From: Pristionchus mayeri
Taxonomy: Eukaryota > Nematoda > Chromadorea > Rhabditida > Neodiplogasteridae
Direction: 5' to 3'
NCBI GenBank assembly: GCA_036245805.1
Contig: BTRK01000003.1
Coordinates: forward strand, 39,325,215-39,389,214
Length of the DNA stretch: 64,000 nucleotides
Shown: piece after piece, positions 34,383-45,070 of the stretch
Layout: each line of letters begins with the position of its first letter
How positions within the stretch are numbered: the first letter of the stretch is position 1
The notes under the pieces: generated by a model
Database searches by the model: none
The model's input: only the letters and a program-made list of their open reading frames with translations
Told to the model about the DNA's origin: nothing
Program-made: the position numbers and the translations under genes

Positions 34383-36620
34383 GGTGAGGGCGCGTTTCAC
34401 TGGGGGGATATTGGGTACGATGGGTAATCAGCCACACACGAAATGGAACGGCTGATGGCCCGTTTCATAAACGTATTGTGAAATGCTCTTTAGCCCTATA
34501 TCGGTGATTAAAAGAAAATCTGCCCATTTTGTGAAAATAAATGGCGTTATTAGTTTAGATACCCGAGTGTACGTCTTCAAGGAGTTCATAAAGCTAGCCG
34601 GTGCTCCCATCGGTAGGTCATTATTGATTTATGAGGGTACTGCGAATTACCGAATTGAATATTTTTGGTTGTATTTTGTTCTTGTGTCCATAGAGGCGCT
34701 ATGACATTGCTTCGAATGGGTCCAGGTTGTGATTAGGTATTCTTGAAACGTGCAATCCACCGGCCGAGGTGATATTCGGACCCTCTGTTCTCTGAAGATG
34801 TGAAGGTGAATTCTTTCCCAATTTGTGTTACTAAATGTTGCGAAGAAAGCGAACATTAAATCGGAAAAAATAAGAATAAAATAATAAAACAAAATGTAAA
34901 AAGATTAAGTATGCCGTATTTATCGGTGAATATTCGGTGGCGCTTCGGTTACGGCTTAGTGAGCCATGTGGATTGGCGCTCCATCTACGTTATGTGTTCG
35001 ATGTGAACTGATTCTCTCGGTGAACGAGGTGATAGGATTGCTATAAAAATGAGTATTTCCGAAATGTGCCCCGAATTGGTCGTTAATCTGTTATACGTGA
35101 GGTTGAATCTTGTTCTTCCATCGGCTCTTCGATGTACGGAGTAATCGAACGAGTGTTCTTTCGTATCTGCCCGCGTCTCGGGCGATTTGATGGGCGAAGT
35201 TGAAATTTAGAGAATGTGATATTTGGTGTTTCAAGATTGACTCGAGAATATTGAATAAACGGCCCCTTAATCCTTGGTAGCAAGATTGTCCATGGAAATC
35301 ATAGAAATATTTCACGGGACTCTTTGAGCAACCAGGGGACTTTGCGTTCCACAGGTGCCATTTAATGGGAGTGAGAGAGCTCTTGCCAGTGAATGGCGCA
35401 TGTCGTTCATAAATATGCTCAATAGGAATACGGGTTACGGTTGTGTGGTACGACCGACGTAGTGAGAGCTGGAACAATTTATGATGCGTTTCATGTGTGC
35501 TACGTATTTTTGTGGGTACTTTTTGCAAGCATTACCATGCGGATGCATTTTGGAAATATTCTTATATTCATTAATATAAATTTAAAAACTGTGATTGCAG
35601 GCACTGCTTTGACAGCTGCAGGATCGGGCAAAGTCTGGGCATTGACTGGTACTGCATATGAACACGGTAAGCAAGAGCGAATCTCGATCATTTCTGGGGG
35701 CTCTTTTGGTTTCTGTTTTAGAATTCCGACGTTGACGTCGTCCAATCGCCGTCTAATGTTTTCGATTTCTGCCGCGCCACCGATGGAGGAGCTGAAAATG
35801 AAGATCAGTGGTGAGTGAAGGAGACAATCAAACAATTATGATCCCGCCAATTCTACATTTCCGATTTTATTTTGTTATTTTTATAATACGCTTGCTGAGA
35901 CATACTGACGCACTATAGCTGCTCTAAGAAAATGGGCATCGCGGAACCAAAATTTCACGACTGTTCAAATTTTAAATTTCGCCCTATTTCAGACCTTTCT
36001 CTTAGTTCTCTCTGCTTTCTTGCTGCAGCTGCGCACCGAATACGATGTAATCCTGCTTGGACGTTCGCGTACGGAAAGATCGCCGCAGGCACGGTAGCGG
36101 GTTTGTATACTGTATCGTGAGGGTACGGTAGTATTTTGGGCACTGTAGGTATAGGTTTTCCTATACCAAAATAAAAATTCCCTACGTCATCCATCTGTTT
36201 TGGTAGCTCCTGAACTAGTCGATTAGAGAGCGCACCGCGAGGGGTATCTTGGAAATAGAAATGATTTGGAAATTTGACGATAAGGCTATTTCATGCTCCA
36301 CGATTGGTTCAAGATGATGGAATTAACGAATCCCCATTTATTCGTCTATCAATACAACAAAATTTTACTGTGCGGAATTAGGATGACCTGATTAGTGCTG
36401 AACATCGTAAATTGATTTATTGAATTGAAATATAATTCGGTATATATTTAATTAATTTGAAAATATTTAATTCAGTGCCCACTCAGCACCTCTGGCTGTG
36501 TCTATTCGCTACGAAGAAGTCTCTCTTGACAGTGATGTTTTTAATGTATGTATCCTGAGATACAATTGAGATGGCTCAATGAGAATACCATATCCCGGGG
36601 ATCCAATGATCAACATTCAA
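34383..36620 (+). pseudogene. Copy R of the unidentified gene-fragment cluster
   Basis: Plus-strand exon-like pieces follow the same order as in copies L and T. They include DTRVYVFKEFIKLAGAPIG before a GTAGGT donor (34560-34614) and a degenerate AIHRP piece near 34750. Further pieces are MFSISAAPPMEELKMKIS (35750-35812), LQLRTEYDVILLGRSRTER (36026-36085), and SAPLAVSIRYEEVSLDSD near 36485-36545. No continuous frame joins them. The family is not recognised. Compared with copy L it lacks the 1.56-kb fold-back insertion. Confidence 0.5.
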
Positions 36621-39020
36621 TTTTTGTAGCCGTCGAATGATTTTTTTGAAATTTTTGCCCGTCCTCGTGATTCGCGAATCGGAATTCATGTCCCCACAAA
36701 GTAAACAAATTTTTAAGAAAGAATGATGTACTGAAGTTTTTTTACATCTTCATTTACTTCCAACTTTCGTAATTTGTATGTCCCATCTTTGATGGTGAGG
36801 ATATAACGATGCACGGGAGAGAACTGCAGTCCTTGAATTGCTGCTGTATCCTGACATAATTTTTTTGATCGATATGTGTTTAGCAATGAGATCAGGACGT
36901 AGCCGAAAATAGTTGATATTCATTTAATGAAGAGAGTGACCCCCCCTCCTTGCAGCCCTAATCTTCCACTCGTTCTCCTTCCGATTCGGACTGCGACCTC
37001 GAATACTCTAAAAACTAATACTGATGATGGCAGCTGCAGGTGATAGGGGGGACTGTGTGCCAGAGATCATGTGGAGTGAGCAGAGTCAGAGTATTCGTGT
37101 GAACCTGAGAATCGTCCCATTCGCTCCTCTATACTGAACAGTCAAATAATGCGCTTTACTATTAGTTGTATCCTCTCCGATTCCAACAAAATCGAATCTG
37201 ATTTGTTTCACAACGTTTTGCAGCAATTGTGAAACAAAAACTTTCAGGGTAGTGTCGTTGAAGGAAAGTGGGACGCGGTTCCTTCTTTAACAATATCTTC
37301 GCTATTTTCTGGAAGGCAATGTTCATCTTTAACGATCGCATCCAATGCATGGCAGGCAAGTAGCGACTTTTCAATCAACATGAGAAATTTAGCGAAGCGT
37401 TATTTTCCATGTTGATTGATAGAGAAGCGTTCAGTAGATCTCGAAAGTGACTGATTTCTGACGCTTGTTTGTTTCAAACAATGACCATCTCGACTTGAAT
37501 ATTTTGAAAGATGACTGCTGTACTCGACACACACTATTATAGCAGTAGACCACAGGTCCTGGATATTAGCGTAATTTATACTGCCAAAAATAAGTCCTCT
37601 TCGAATGGACGTGGCCAGATTGAAAAGTACTTATGCGAGTGGTGAAACTAAGAGTTACTGACAATCATGCCAGAAGGGACCAACAATTTCTTCGATAAAA
37701 TGTTTTTCTTTTCAAAATGAAATGTAATTGTTACGTATTCCGTATTCCGTGCATACTGTGCACAATTGGTGCAACCACCAATCAATGATTGGTTCCATCG
37801 AATGCGACAGCAGTAAACCAGACGGGCGAGAAGTAATTCCCCTCCTGCAAACTCAGGCGGCAGGCCACATCATGCGGACGAGCTGCTGACTGCTGCCGGA
37901 TTTAAGTATACAAGCCGTAATACGCCGGGGAGCCTTTTTAAAAGTTAGATATATATATATATATATTTTTTTTTTCACGAGTGGAGGACGAAGATTGGTC
38001 TGTAGCTGCGCCTCGTTTAGTTATCACCTTGTGTAACCTCGATCTTTCCTGCCTATTCGGTTTATCCAACTGGCTTGAAGAATTGCAAATCAACTTGTTA
38101 GGTTAGGGTTGCGAGTATTGGATTTAGGCGGAATAATTCGCGTTTTACGATATCTCCTTGAATGGCGATCTAAAAAAAATAACTTACATTATGAACGGAT
38201 GAGCATCCTTCGGCGAAATACTTCGCTCTATCTCTATTTTTTTTCTTCATCTCATCACCAGTCGCTGTTCGAGCACGCACGTTCAAAATTTTATTATATT
38301 TCCCGTTGTCTGCCGTGATGATACTTACACATGTTTGCTTGCAACACCTTATTATTGAATAATGTAACCGTTGTACACCTGATATTACTCAGAGTCACCT
38401 ATCGTAAGAAAGAGTGCGTTGTGTGTAATGAGAGATTGTGGTAATGAGTGAGCATCACTTAAAATTCAAAAGCAGAAATATTTTAATCTGGTTGGAATCT
38501 GTCTCATTAGAGAGATCAAACATCATTCTCCCAGGTGATGCGGAAGATCTGCTGTGACCAGACTACCACAAGCGAGAAGGAGACTACACACATGGGGATT
38601 TTTTTATAAAAGAAACACTAAAATTTTTATTTGAAATATCTTTATTCATTGTCACTTTGTAAAATATATTTTTGTCGAAGAACTGCATTCGTTATCGCCG
38701 TTTGGATGCTAATTAGTATTTAGATGAGATTGTGAAATCTCACTCATAAGGTAAAATTTCCGAAGTGGAATCGACTTGTGGAGATAGTGTTACGATTAAC
38801 CTATGAAATCAGGGTTGCTAGCGCTCGATAATACTTCCTTTGTGGAAAATTTTAGAGACTAATTGTATTGCAGTATTGATGATCGTGAGTTTTATCCTTC
38901 CACTGGGTTTCCGTTTGATTCGGACGGCGACTCGCTATAATTCAAGGCACTTCGACTGCTGGTGACAGCTGAAGGTGAGGAAAGGCCACTGTCTGCCTGA
39001 GTGTGGTAGTTTTCCTGGGT
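36621..39020. other. Largely unique AT-rich DNA
   Basis: No gene was recognised. An (AT)n tract of about 20 bp lies near 37948-37966. Two blocks about 2 kb apart (about 36950-37090 and 38895-39000) are weakly alike: both have CTTCCACT, then GATTCGGAC, then a CAGCTG-A-GGTGA word. They may be degenerate exon copies. Confidence 0.35.
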
Positions 39021-41460
39021 TATCGTGGTAATTAGAGTTTTATAATGGACAATGTTTGCTCTCTTTTCAAATATGTTTCAGGTGCGTTATACAGCGGATA
39101 AACTTTCCTTTACATAGCGCACATGAAACCTATCCGAAAAAACAACACCAATTTTCCAATTAGAGGGCGAACAATGGATTAGTGATGATTCATCACTATT
39201 GTAAACTAGGAATGGAAAGTTATTAATCGCGCTAAACTTATGAACACACAGCTTTATGATAGGTGTTTAGCATATCATTCGAAGTGAAGAATTAGATGTG
39301 CAGTAGAGCACCATAATGATTGATCGAGCTCCTGCTGTTTCCGTAACCCTCATTCAGACTTCAGCGGTTCGACGGGGCGCGTGGAGGTCGTTGGAGCAAT
39401 CTCATTCATCAAGGAGATCGCTGCTGATGGAAAGAGTGTCTACGTCCACTGCAAGGTCAGAGAGATGGTTGATTGTTCAATCCAGAACATATGGCCAACT
39501 GATTAACGAGGACTGCTAATGCGACTAAACAGATATCCATGGCAAACGAAACTAAATGGAGTTCTATGACGAAAAATAAATTTAGAAGTTATGATTGACT
39601 CCATGACGCTTGTAAATGATCATTGCGAGCAATTACCATGTCATGTGTAATAGCTGCAACCGTTATTCACCTACTTTTTTCCAAGCATGTGAGAGCATGT
39701 AAAATGAAAAATTTGTTGGCAACGAACACAATACTCTCGAATCTGCCTTACCATTGCTCTTCTTCAAGCATGAATTTGAAATACAACTCCTAGCCATCTC
39801 CTCCTTTCTAATATATAATGCTCATTGAGGCTGGTCGTACTCGTTCTGCTACAATTGCCACGTGCTATCTGATGAACAAGAACAAGTGGATGCCCAATGT
39901 CGCCTTCGAGCAAATCCAAGAGACATCAGGTGAAGGAAAAATCTATCTATGTCCATCTTTCTGGTCTATATTTCTTTTTTCGAGATGATGTTTGTGTGGG
40001 GTTATTGCAACAACGATCCAATAGACGTCAAGAAATGGAGATGGATGGAAATCTCCATTCCACACTTGCTGTTGTACACGCTTTGTTTCTTCATCCGAGT
40101 TTAGAGATAAAAGTTGTATGGTAAAAGGGGGTCTTGTTGGGAGCAAGCTGTTCATTGATCTGTTTCCTACGTTATAAACAAGTCAAAGCTAATCTCAAAC
40201 CTCGCCCTCTTTGGTTGAAGGTTTTTAGGTTATTTTTTCAAATTCCTTTGAATTTATAACGAAAACTAAGTCAGATTTCAAGGTTTCGTTATTCGAGTTT
40301 AGAGATAAAGTTATTGCAGGTCGCTGAGTATTGTTGGTCTACAGATGTTCATTGATCTTCTTTTTAGTTTTTAAACGTAGGATCAAGACTCCTACACAAT
40401 CCCGCGCGTTTTTCTTATGTTGATCCCAATTGTAGTTGAAGATATTCTGATGATGATATATTTCCATGACAATGTTGAAGAAAATACACAAACCATCAAC
40501 ATAGTAGCCTCGTCATTAATCACTTTCTCGTAGCTAATATCTTTCTCGTATCTTTCTCGTATATCGTATTATCCCACTGGGGCCGCCCAATTTGATGCCT
40601 CTGATTGTGAGGAGGAAAGGAGGTCATTGAAAAACACATGTAGAAGTTCGTGTTCACCACATCAAATGAGAGAATGTTTTATAATCAAAAGCTACCCATC
40701 GATATTGCTCATGTTTAGAATCACCAGCTGATAATATCACGGTGGAACGGGAAAGTTGCAAGTGCAAAAATTCGGCTATTTTGTGAATTTCTTAGAAGTT
40801 TCAATTTATAATTGATTTTGTTGTTTTGAATCAAAATCAACCGTATAAATGCACAATACTAAGAGAAACACGCGCGATAGGCACGCCTAATTTTTCGTTT
40901 GAATTATCGTGAGATAATTCGATTTCTTTCTAAATAAGAAAATGTAAAAAAGGTTCGTATCGCCGTCCATGCTGAAGTTTGACCACACCGGAGCAAGAGC
41001 GAGTTAGTATTCTTTTTTTTTCATTAGCTAACTTGATAATATCCCGGTGGTGCGAGAAAGTTGCAAATGCAAGAGCTTTCATTTTACGCGATCAAGTTGC
41101 CAGTTGTTACAATTTTTTTGTTCAGCTGATTGATGAGTGCGAATTGCACAACCTGATTGCAACCGGCTATTGATATCAGTGCGAAACGAGAAATTTGCAA
41201 ATAACTACACTGCATTTTTCTATTTCGAGTTATCGTGATGAGCAGTTTACACTATTGATGAACATGATTGGACAATTAGTTTTACAATCTAGTATAATTC
41301 TCATAATACAAGAATAAAATTTGAAAACCCTGCGAGGTCGATTGAGGTAAACGGAAAATCGTCGATGGACAGGGAAGATATTCATAACTGAAAATAGATT
41401 TTGATATTTGACGAATATGCTGGTTGGTGTTTCACAATTGTTTCAAGAGGATAGAATCAG
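39021..41460. repeat. Inverted duplication unit U5
   Basis: This parallels 31087-33900 (offset about 7,940) and so is another inverse copy of the U units. Internal deletions include a jump after CCATTCCACACTTGCTG near 40070. It carries the phosphatase remnants at 39358-39929 and lacks the minisatellite. Confidence 0.88.
39358..39929 (+). pseudogene. PTPMT1-like phosphatase exons, copy retaining the catalytic Cys
   Basis: The active-site exon (39358-39455) reads GKSVYVHCK, with TGC for the catalytic Cys, where U1, U2, both palindrome arms and the 48.7-kb gene read VHSK. The next exon (39830-39929) has AGRTRSATIATCYLMNKNKW. Together they would give the CX5R loop C-K-A-G-R-T-R typical of PTPMT1 phosphatases. 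The downstream exon still has the 5-bp deletion and no upstream exon is present, so the copy cannot make a full enzyme as it stands. Confidence 0.8.
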
Positions 41461-42506
41461 CGAACATCCAATCGTTGGTCGTTCTAAATTCAAATAATAA
41501 TTCAAATAAATAAAGAATAATTCAACTAAATAAAATTTACCGTGCAGAATTAATATGTCATGATAAGTGCTGACTATTGTCACTTGATTGATTTCTATTT
41601 AAAAAAAACTCACGAAAAGGGTTGCTACTGAATGTCAAATATCTCATTCAGTAGACTCGTAACACCTCTGGCAGTCTCAACGCTGCATGGAGTCGAACGC
41701 CCTCCAGACACTGCTGGACTCTGAGGAATGTAACAAAGTGATTTGTGAGCTGACTAATTGAGATACAGCGCTTAGTAGTATTTTGTAACTAGTAAGAGTA
41801 GATAACATTTCCAAGAGAGAAGTAAATGAGATTGTTCGATTACTGTAGTTCAGGGATACTGTAGTCAGTAATCGACAATTACCGGCGGCGAAGTAGTTGC
41901 GCATCATCGTAGTCGACTTGACTGATGACCTGGTGAGCAAGAGTAATCAGGTGAGAAGAGTGACTCATTTATTTCGTCGTGGTCAATCAGAATCTACTAA
42001 TTCCAGGCGAGGGCAGGTTTCACGGGGACACATATTGGGTATGAGGGGGTCAGTGATTCCCCATCCTTTTGCGGCTTCATGGATCATAATCAATCACACG
42101 AAATGGAACAGCTGATGGCCCTTTTCATAAGGGTAACGTATTGTGAAGTTCTCTTTAGCAGTATATCGGTGACTAAAAGAAGATCCGCCCATTTTGAGAA
42201 AATAAATGACATTATTAGTTCAGACACCCGAGTTTCCGTCATGAAGGAGTTCATCGAGCTAGCCGGTTCTCCCATCGGTAGGTTATTTACGAGGGTTCTG
42301 TAAATTACCGAATATTTTATTGATTTTCTTTGTGCTTATGCCTATGGAGCCGCTATAATATTGCGTCGAGTAGGTGTAGGTTATAATTAGGTACTCTTGA
42401 AACGTGCAATCCACCGGCCGAGCGATATTCGGACCTTCTGTTCTCTGAGGATGTGAACGTAGTCTTTCCAAATTTTTGTTACTAAATGTTGCGAAGAAAG
42501 CGAACT
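41461..42506 (+). pseudogene. Copy S of the unidentified gene-fragment cluster
   Basis: This inverse counterpart of the proximal part of copy L contains an exon with NALQTLLDSEE (41690-41735), RIIVVDLTDDLVSKSNQ before GTGAGA (41897-41950), DTRVSVMKEFIELAGSPIG before GTAGGT (42225-42281) and a degenerate AIHRP piece (42405-42440). It ends at the fold-back element inserted at TTAA. Confidence 0.5.
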
Positions 42507-42510
42507 TTAA

Positions 42511-43908
42511 AACGCGTTATCCTTTAGAACGGGAGGGGGGGGGGGGTGGCACAGATTTTTCACAATGATCTCCCAGCAGCTATACTTTAGGTATGGAGTC
42601 ACCAAGAGTGTACTACACTTCAGCCGGAAAAGTTTTGAAAAATGTTAACTTTTTGGCGCGAAATTTGAGAAAAAAATATTTTCGATTGCAGAGACAAGCT
42701 ATATACCATTTTAAAGCGCGTGAAAAGCTATGCTAAAAAATCAAACAGTTTCCAAATTTATCAAAATGCGGCCAAGCAATGCTGAAAAACCCAAAATTTC
42801 TGATGCCCTGCTGTGCTCATCATCTCACTGCTCGTCTGAAACTCAAAAGTCAATCCTAAATTTTTGATATGTGGTGCTTGCTGCATGCAGATTCAGAACC
42901 TCCGCTGAAAATTTGGAATTTCGTGGACAGTACATGCTTTTCGGTTGATTTTCTAGAGAGCAATCGCCGACCAGGATTCGATCCCCGTCGATGCATATCT
43001 TTTGCAAAATGTTTGGCTTGCTTTCAATCATTTCGGCGACAGGGGCGATGAGTCGGCGGTCTAATTCTAAGACTTTTTCACTTCACATCAGTGAATTTTT
43101 CGATCAGATGCGATCTACGGCCGGAAATCAGTATTTTAATTTTTGACGATTACGGTATAAAGCTACCGTAATCGTCAAAAACTTTTGTATTCGAGTCCAC
43201 TGCGGAGGTAGGGGGAATGATTCGGCAATCAAATTCTAAGACTTTTTTACTCGGGGGAGTTTTTCGATCAGATGCGATCTACGGCCGGAAAACGATTTCG
43301 TATACATGACGGGAATAAACATGATAATATCGATTTCCGGCCGTAGATCGCATCTGATCGAAAAATTCACCGAAGTGAAAAAGTCTTAGAATTAGGCCGC
43401 CGACGCTTCGCCCCTGCCGCCGCAATGATTGAAAGCAAGCCAAACATTTTGCAAAAGATATGCACCTGCGGGGATCGAACCCTGGTCGGCGATGGCGCTC
43501 TAGAAAATCAACCGAAAAGCATGTACTGTCCATGAAATTTTCAGCGCAGGTTCAGAATCTGCTTGCAGCAGAGCACCACATATCAAAAATGTAGGATTGA
43601 CTTTTGAGTTTCAGACGAGCAGTGAGATGATGAGCACAGCAGGGTATCAGAAATGTTTGGTTTTTTCAACATTGCTTGGCCGCATTTTGAGTTTTTACTT
43701 TTCACGCGCCTTCAAATGGTATATAGCTTGTCTCTGAAATCCAAAATATTTTTTTCTCAAATTTCGGGCCAAAAAGTTAACAATTTTCAAAAATTTTCCG
43801 GCTGAAGTGTAGTACACTCTTGGTGACTCCGTACTTAAAGTATGGCTGCCGGGAGACCATTTTGAAAAATCTGTGCCTTTTTTGTTACATTCTTACAGAA
43901 AACGCGTT
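42511..43908. mobile_element. Fold-back element of about 1.4 kb flanked by TTAA
   Basis: Ends read AACGCGTT in inverse orientation and TTAA flanks both (42507-42510 and 43909-43912), a piggyBac-like target. Long imperfect arms pair (about 42545-43110 with 43320-43890), for example AGTGTACTACACTTCAGCCGG with its complement near 43800. The middle holds three copies of CGATCAGATGCGATCTACGG in mixed orientation and a palindrome around 43150-43170. A 12-G run starts at 42535. No transposase is visible. Confidence 0.82.
43440..43530 (-). repeat. tRNA-like module inside the TTAA element
   Basis: The minus strand contains CAGGGTTCGATCCCCG, a match to the tRNA T-arm/B-box, preceded by CGGTTGATTTTCTAGAGCGC, which resembles D-arm to anticodon-stem sequence. 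A mirrored, less perfect version (AGGATTCGATCCCC) lies at about 42971-42984 on the plus strand. It is probably tRNA-derived and not a functional tRNA. Confidence 0.4.
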
Positions 43909-44099
43909 TTAAATAAAAGCACGATTGCAGTTGCAACTTTCTCGTTCCACTATGAAATTAACAGTTGGCGATTTCCTGTCTGTGCAATAGTTCTTGAGGG
44001 AGCGAATCAATATATAAAGCGCTGTGTGCGTGTTCCGTCTGTCCGGATTGCGAAATAGGGAGGGAAGGAACTGATGGCGTTAGAAGGGCATCGGTCCAT

Positions 44100-44404
44100 T
44101 GCCGTATACCAATCAATAATTAGCATTGGGTCAACTACCGTATACCAATCGATAATTAGCCATGGGTCAACTCTTATTCCGTGGGTCAGATTTATGATTG
44201 TGACCTTTGATCTTTGAATTACCGTATACCAATCAATAAGAAGCATTGGGTCAACTAACGTATACCAATCGATAATTAGCCATGGGTCACCTATTATGCT
44301 GTAGGTCAGATTTATGATTTTGACCTTTGATCTTTGAGTTACCGTATACCAATCAATAATTAGCATTGGGTCAACTACCGTATACCAATCGATAATCAGC
44401 CATG
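44100..44404. repeat. Tandem repeat of about 120 bp with nested halves
   Basis: CCGTATACCAATCAATAA begins units at about 44102, 44221 and 44341. Each unit has an inner second copy reading CCGTATACCAATCGATAA. The spacer in the first two units contains TGACCTTTGATCTTTGA, a DR1-like arrangement of nuclear-receptor half-sites. Confidence 0.9.
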
Positions 44405-44410
44405 AGCCAA

Positions 44411-44917
44411 AGCTTCTAGAATGTTACAGAAAGTTTGAAAATTTTCCAAAGCTTCTAGAATGTTCCAGAAAGTTGGAAAATGTTCAAAAGCTTCTAGAAT
44501 GTTCCAGAAAATTCGAAAATGCTCCAAAGCTTCTAGAATGTTCCAGAAAGTTCGAAAATGTTCCAAAGCTTCTAGAATGTTCCAGAAAGTTCGAAAATTT
44601 CCCAAAGCTTCTAGAATGTTCGAGAAAGTTCGAAAATGTTCCAAAGCTTCTAGAATGTTCTAGAAAGTTCGAAAATGTCCCAAAGCTTCTAGAATATTCC
44701 AGAAAGTTCGAAAATGTTCCAAAGCTTCTAGAATGTTCTAGAAAGTTCGAAAATGTCCCAAAGCTTCTAGAATATTCCAGAAAGTTCGAAAATGTTCTAA
44801 AGCTTCTAGAATGTTCCAGAAAGTTCGAAAATGTTCCAAAGCTTCTAGAATGTTCTAGAAAGTTCGAAAATGTCCCAAAGCTTCTAGAATGTTCCAGAAA
44901 GTTCGAAAATGTTCCAG
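44411..44917. repeat. 39-bp minisatellite, 13 units, composed of heat-shock-element pentamers
   Basis: Thirteen units follow each other at exactly 39 bp with no indels (AGCTTCTAG at 44411, 44450, 44489, up to 44879). Each unit is a run of alternating TTC and GAA triplets spaced 5 bp apart (TTCtaGAAtgTTCcaGAA, then agTTCga and tgTTC), the arrangement bound by HSF trimers. Because 39 is divisible by three, open frames exist on both strands; these are by-products of the repeat. Confidence 0.95.
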
Positions 44918-45070
44918 AAAGGGGATGAGAGATGGAAAGAGGGATAGAGCGGGAGAGAGGGAGAGATGGGGAGAGGGAGTGATGGAGATAGGGAAATGTG
45001 GAGAGAGAGTGGGAGAGAGAGGGAGGAAAGGGGAGAAGGAGAGGGAGAGGGGGAGAGGGAGAGAGATTTT
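44918..45070 (+). repeat. Purine-rich GA tract
   Basis: About 150 bp of GAGAGGGAGAGATGGGG-like sequence, nearly pure purine on the plus strand. It directly follows the 39-bp array. Confidence 0.85.
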
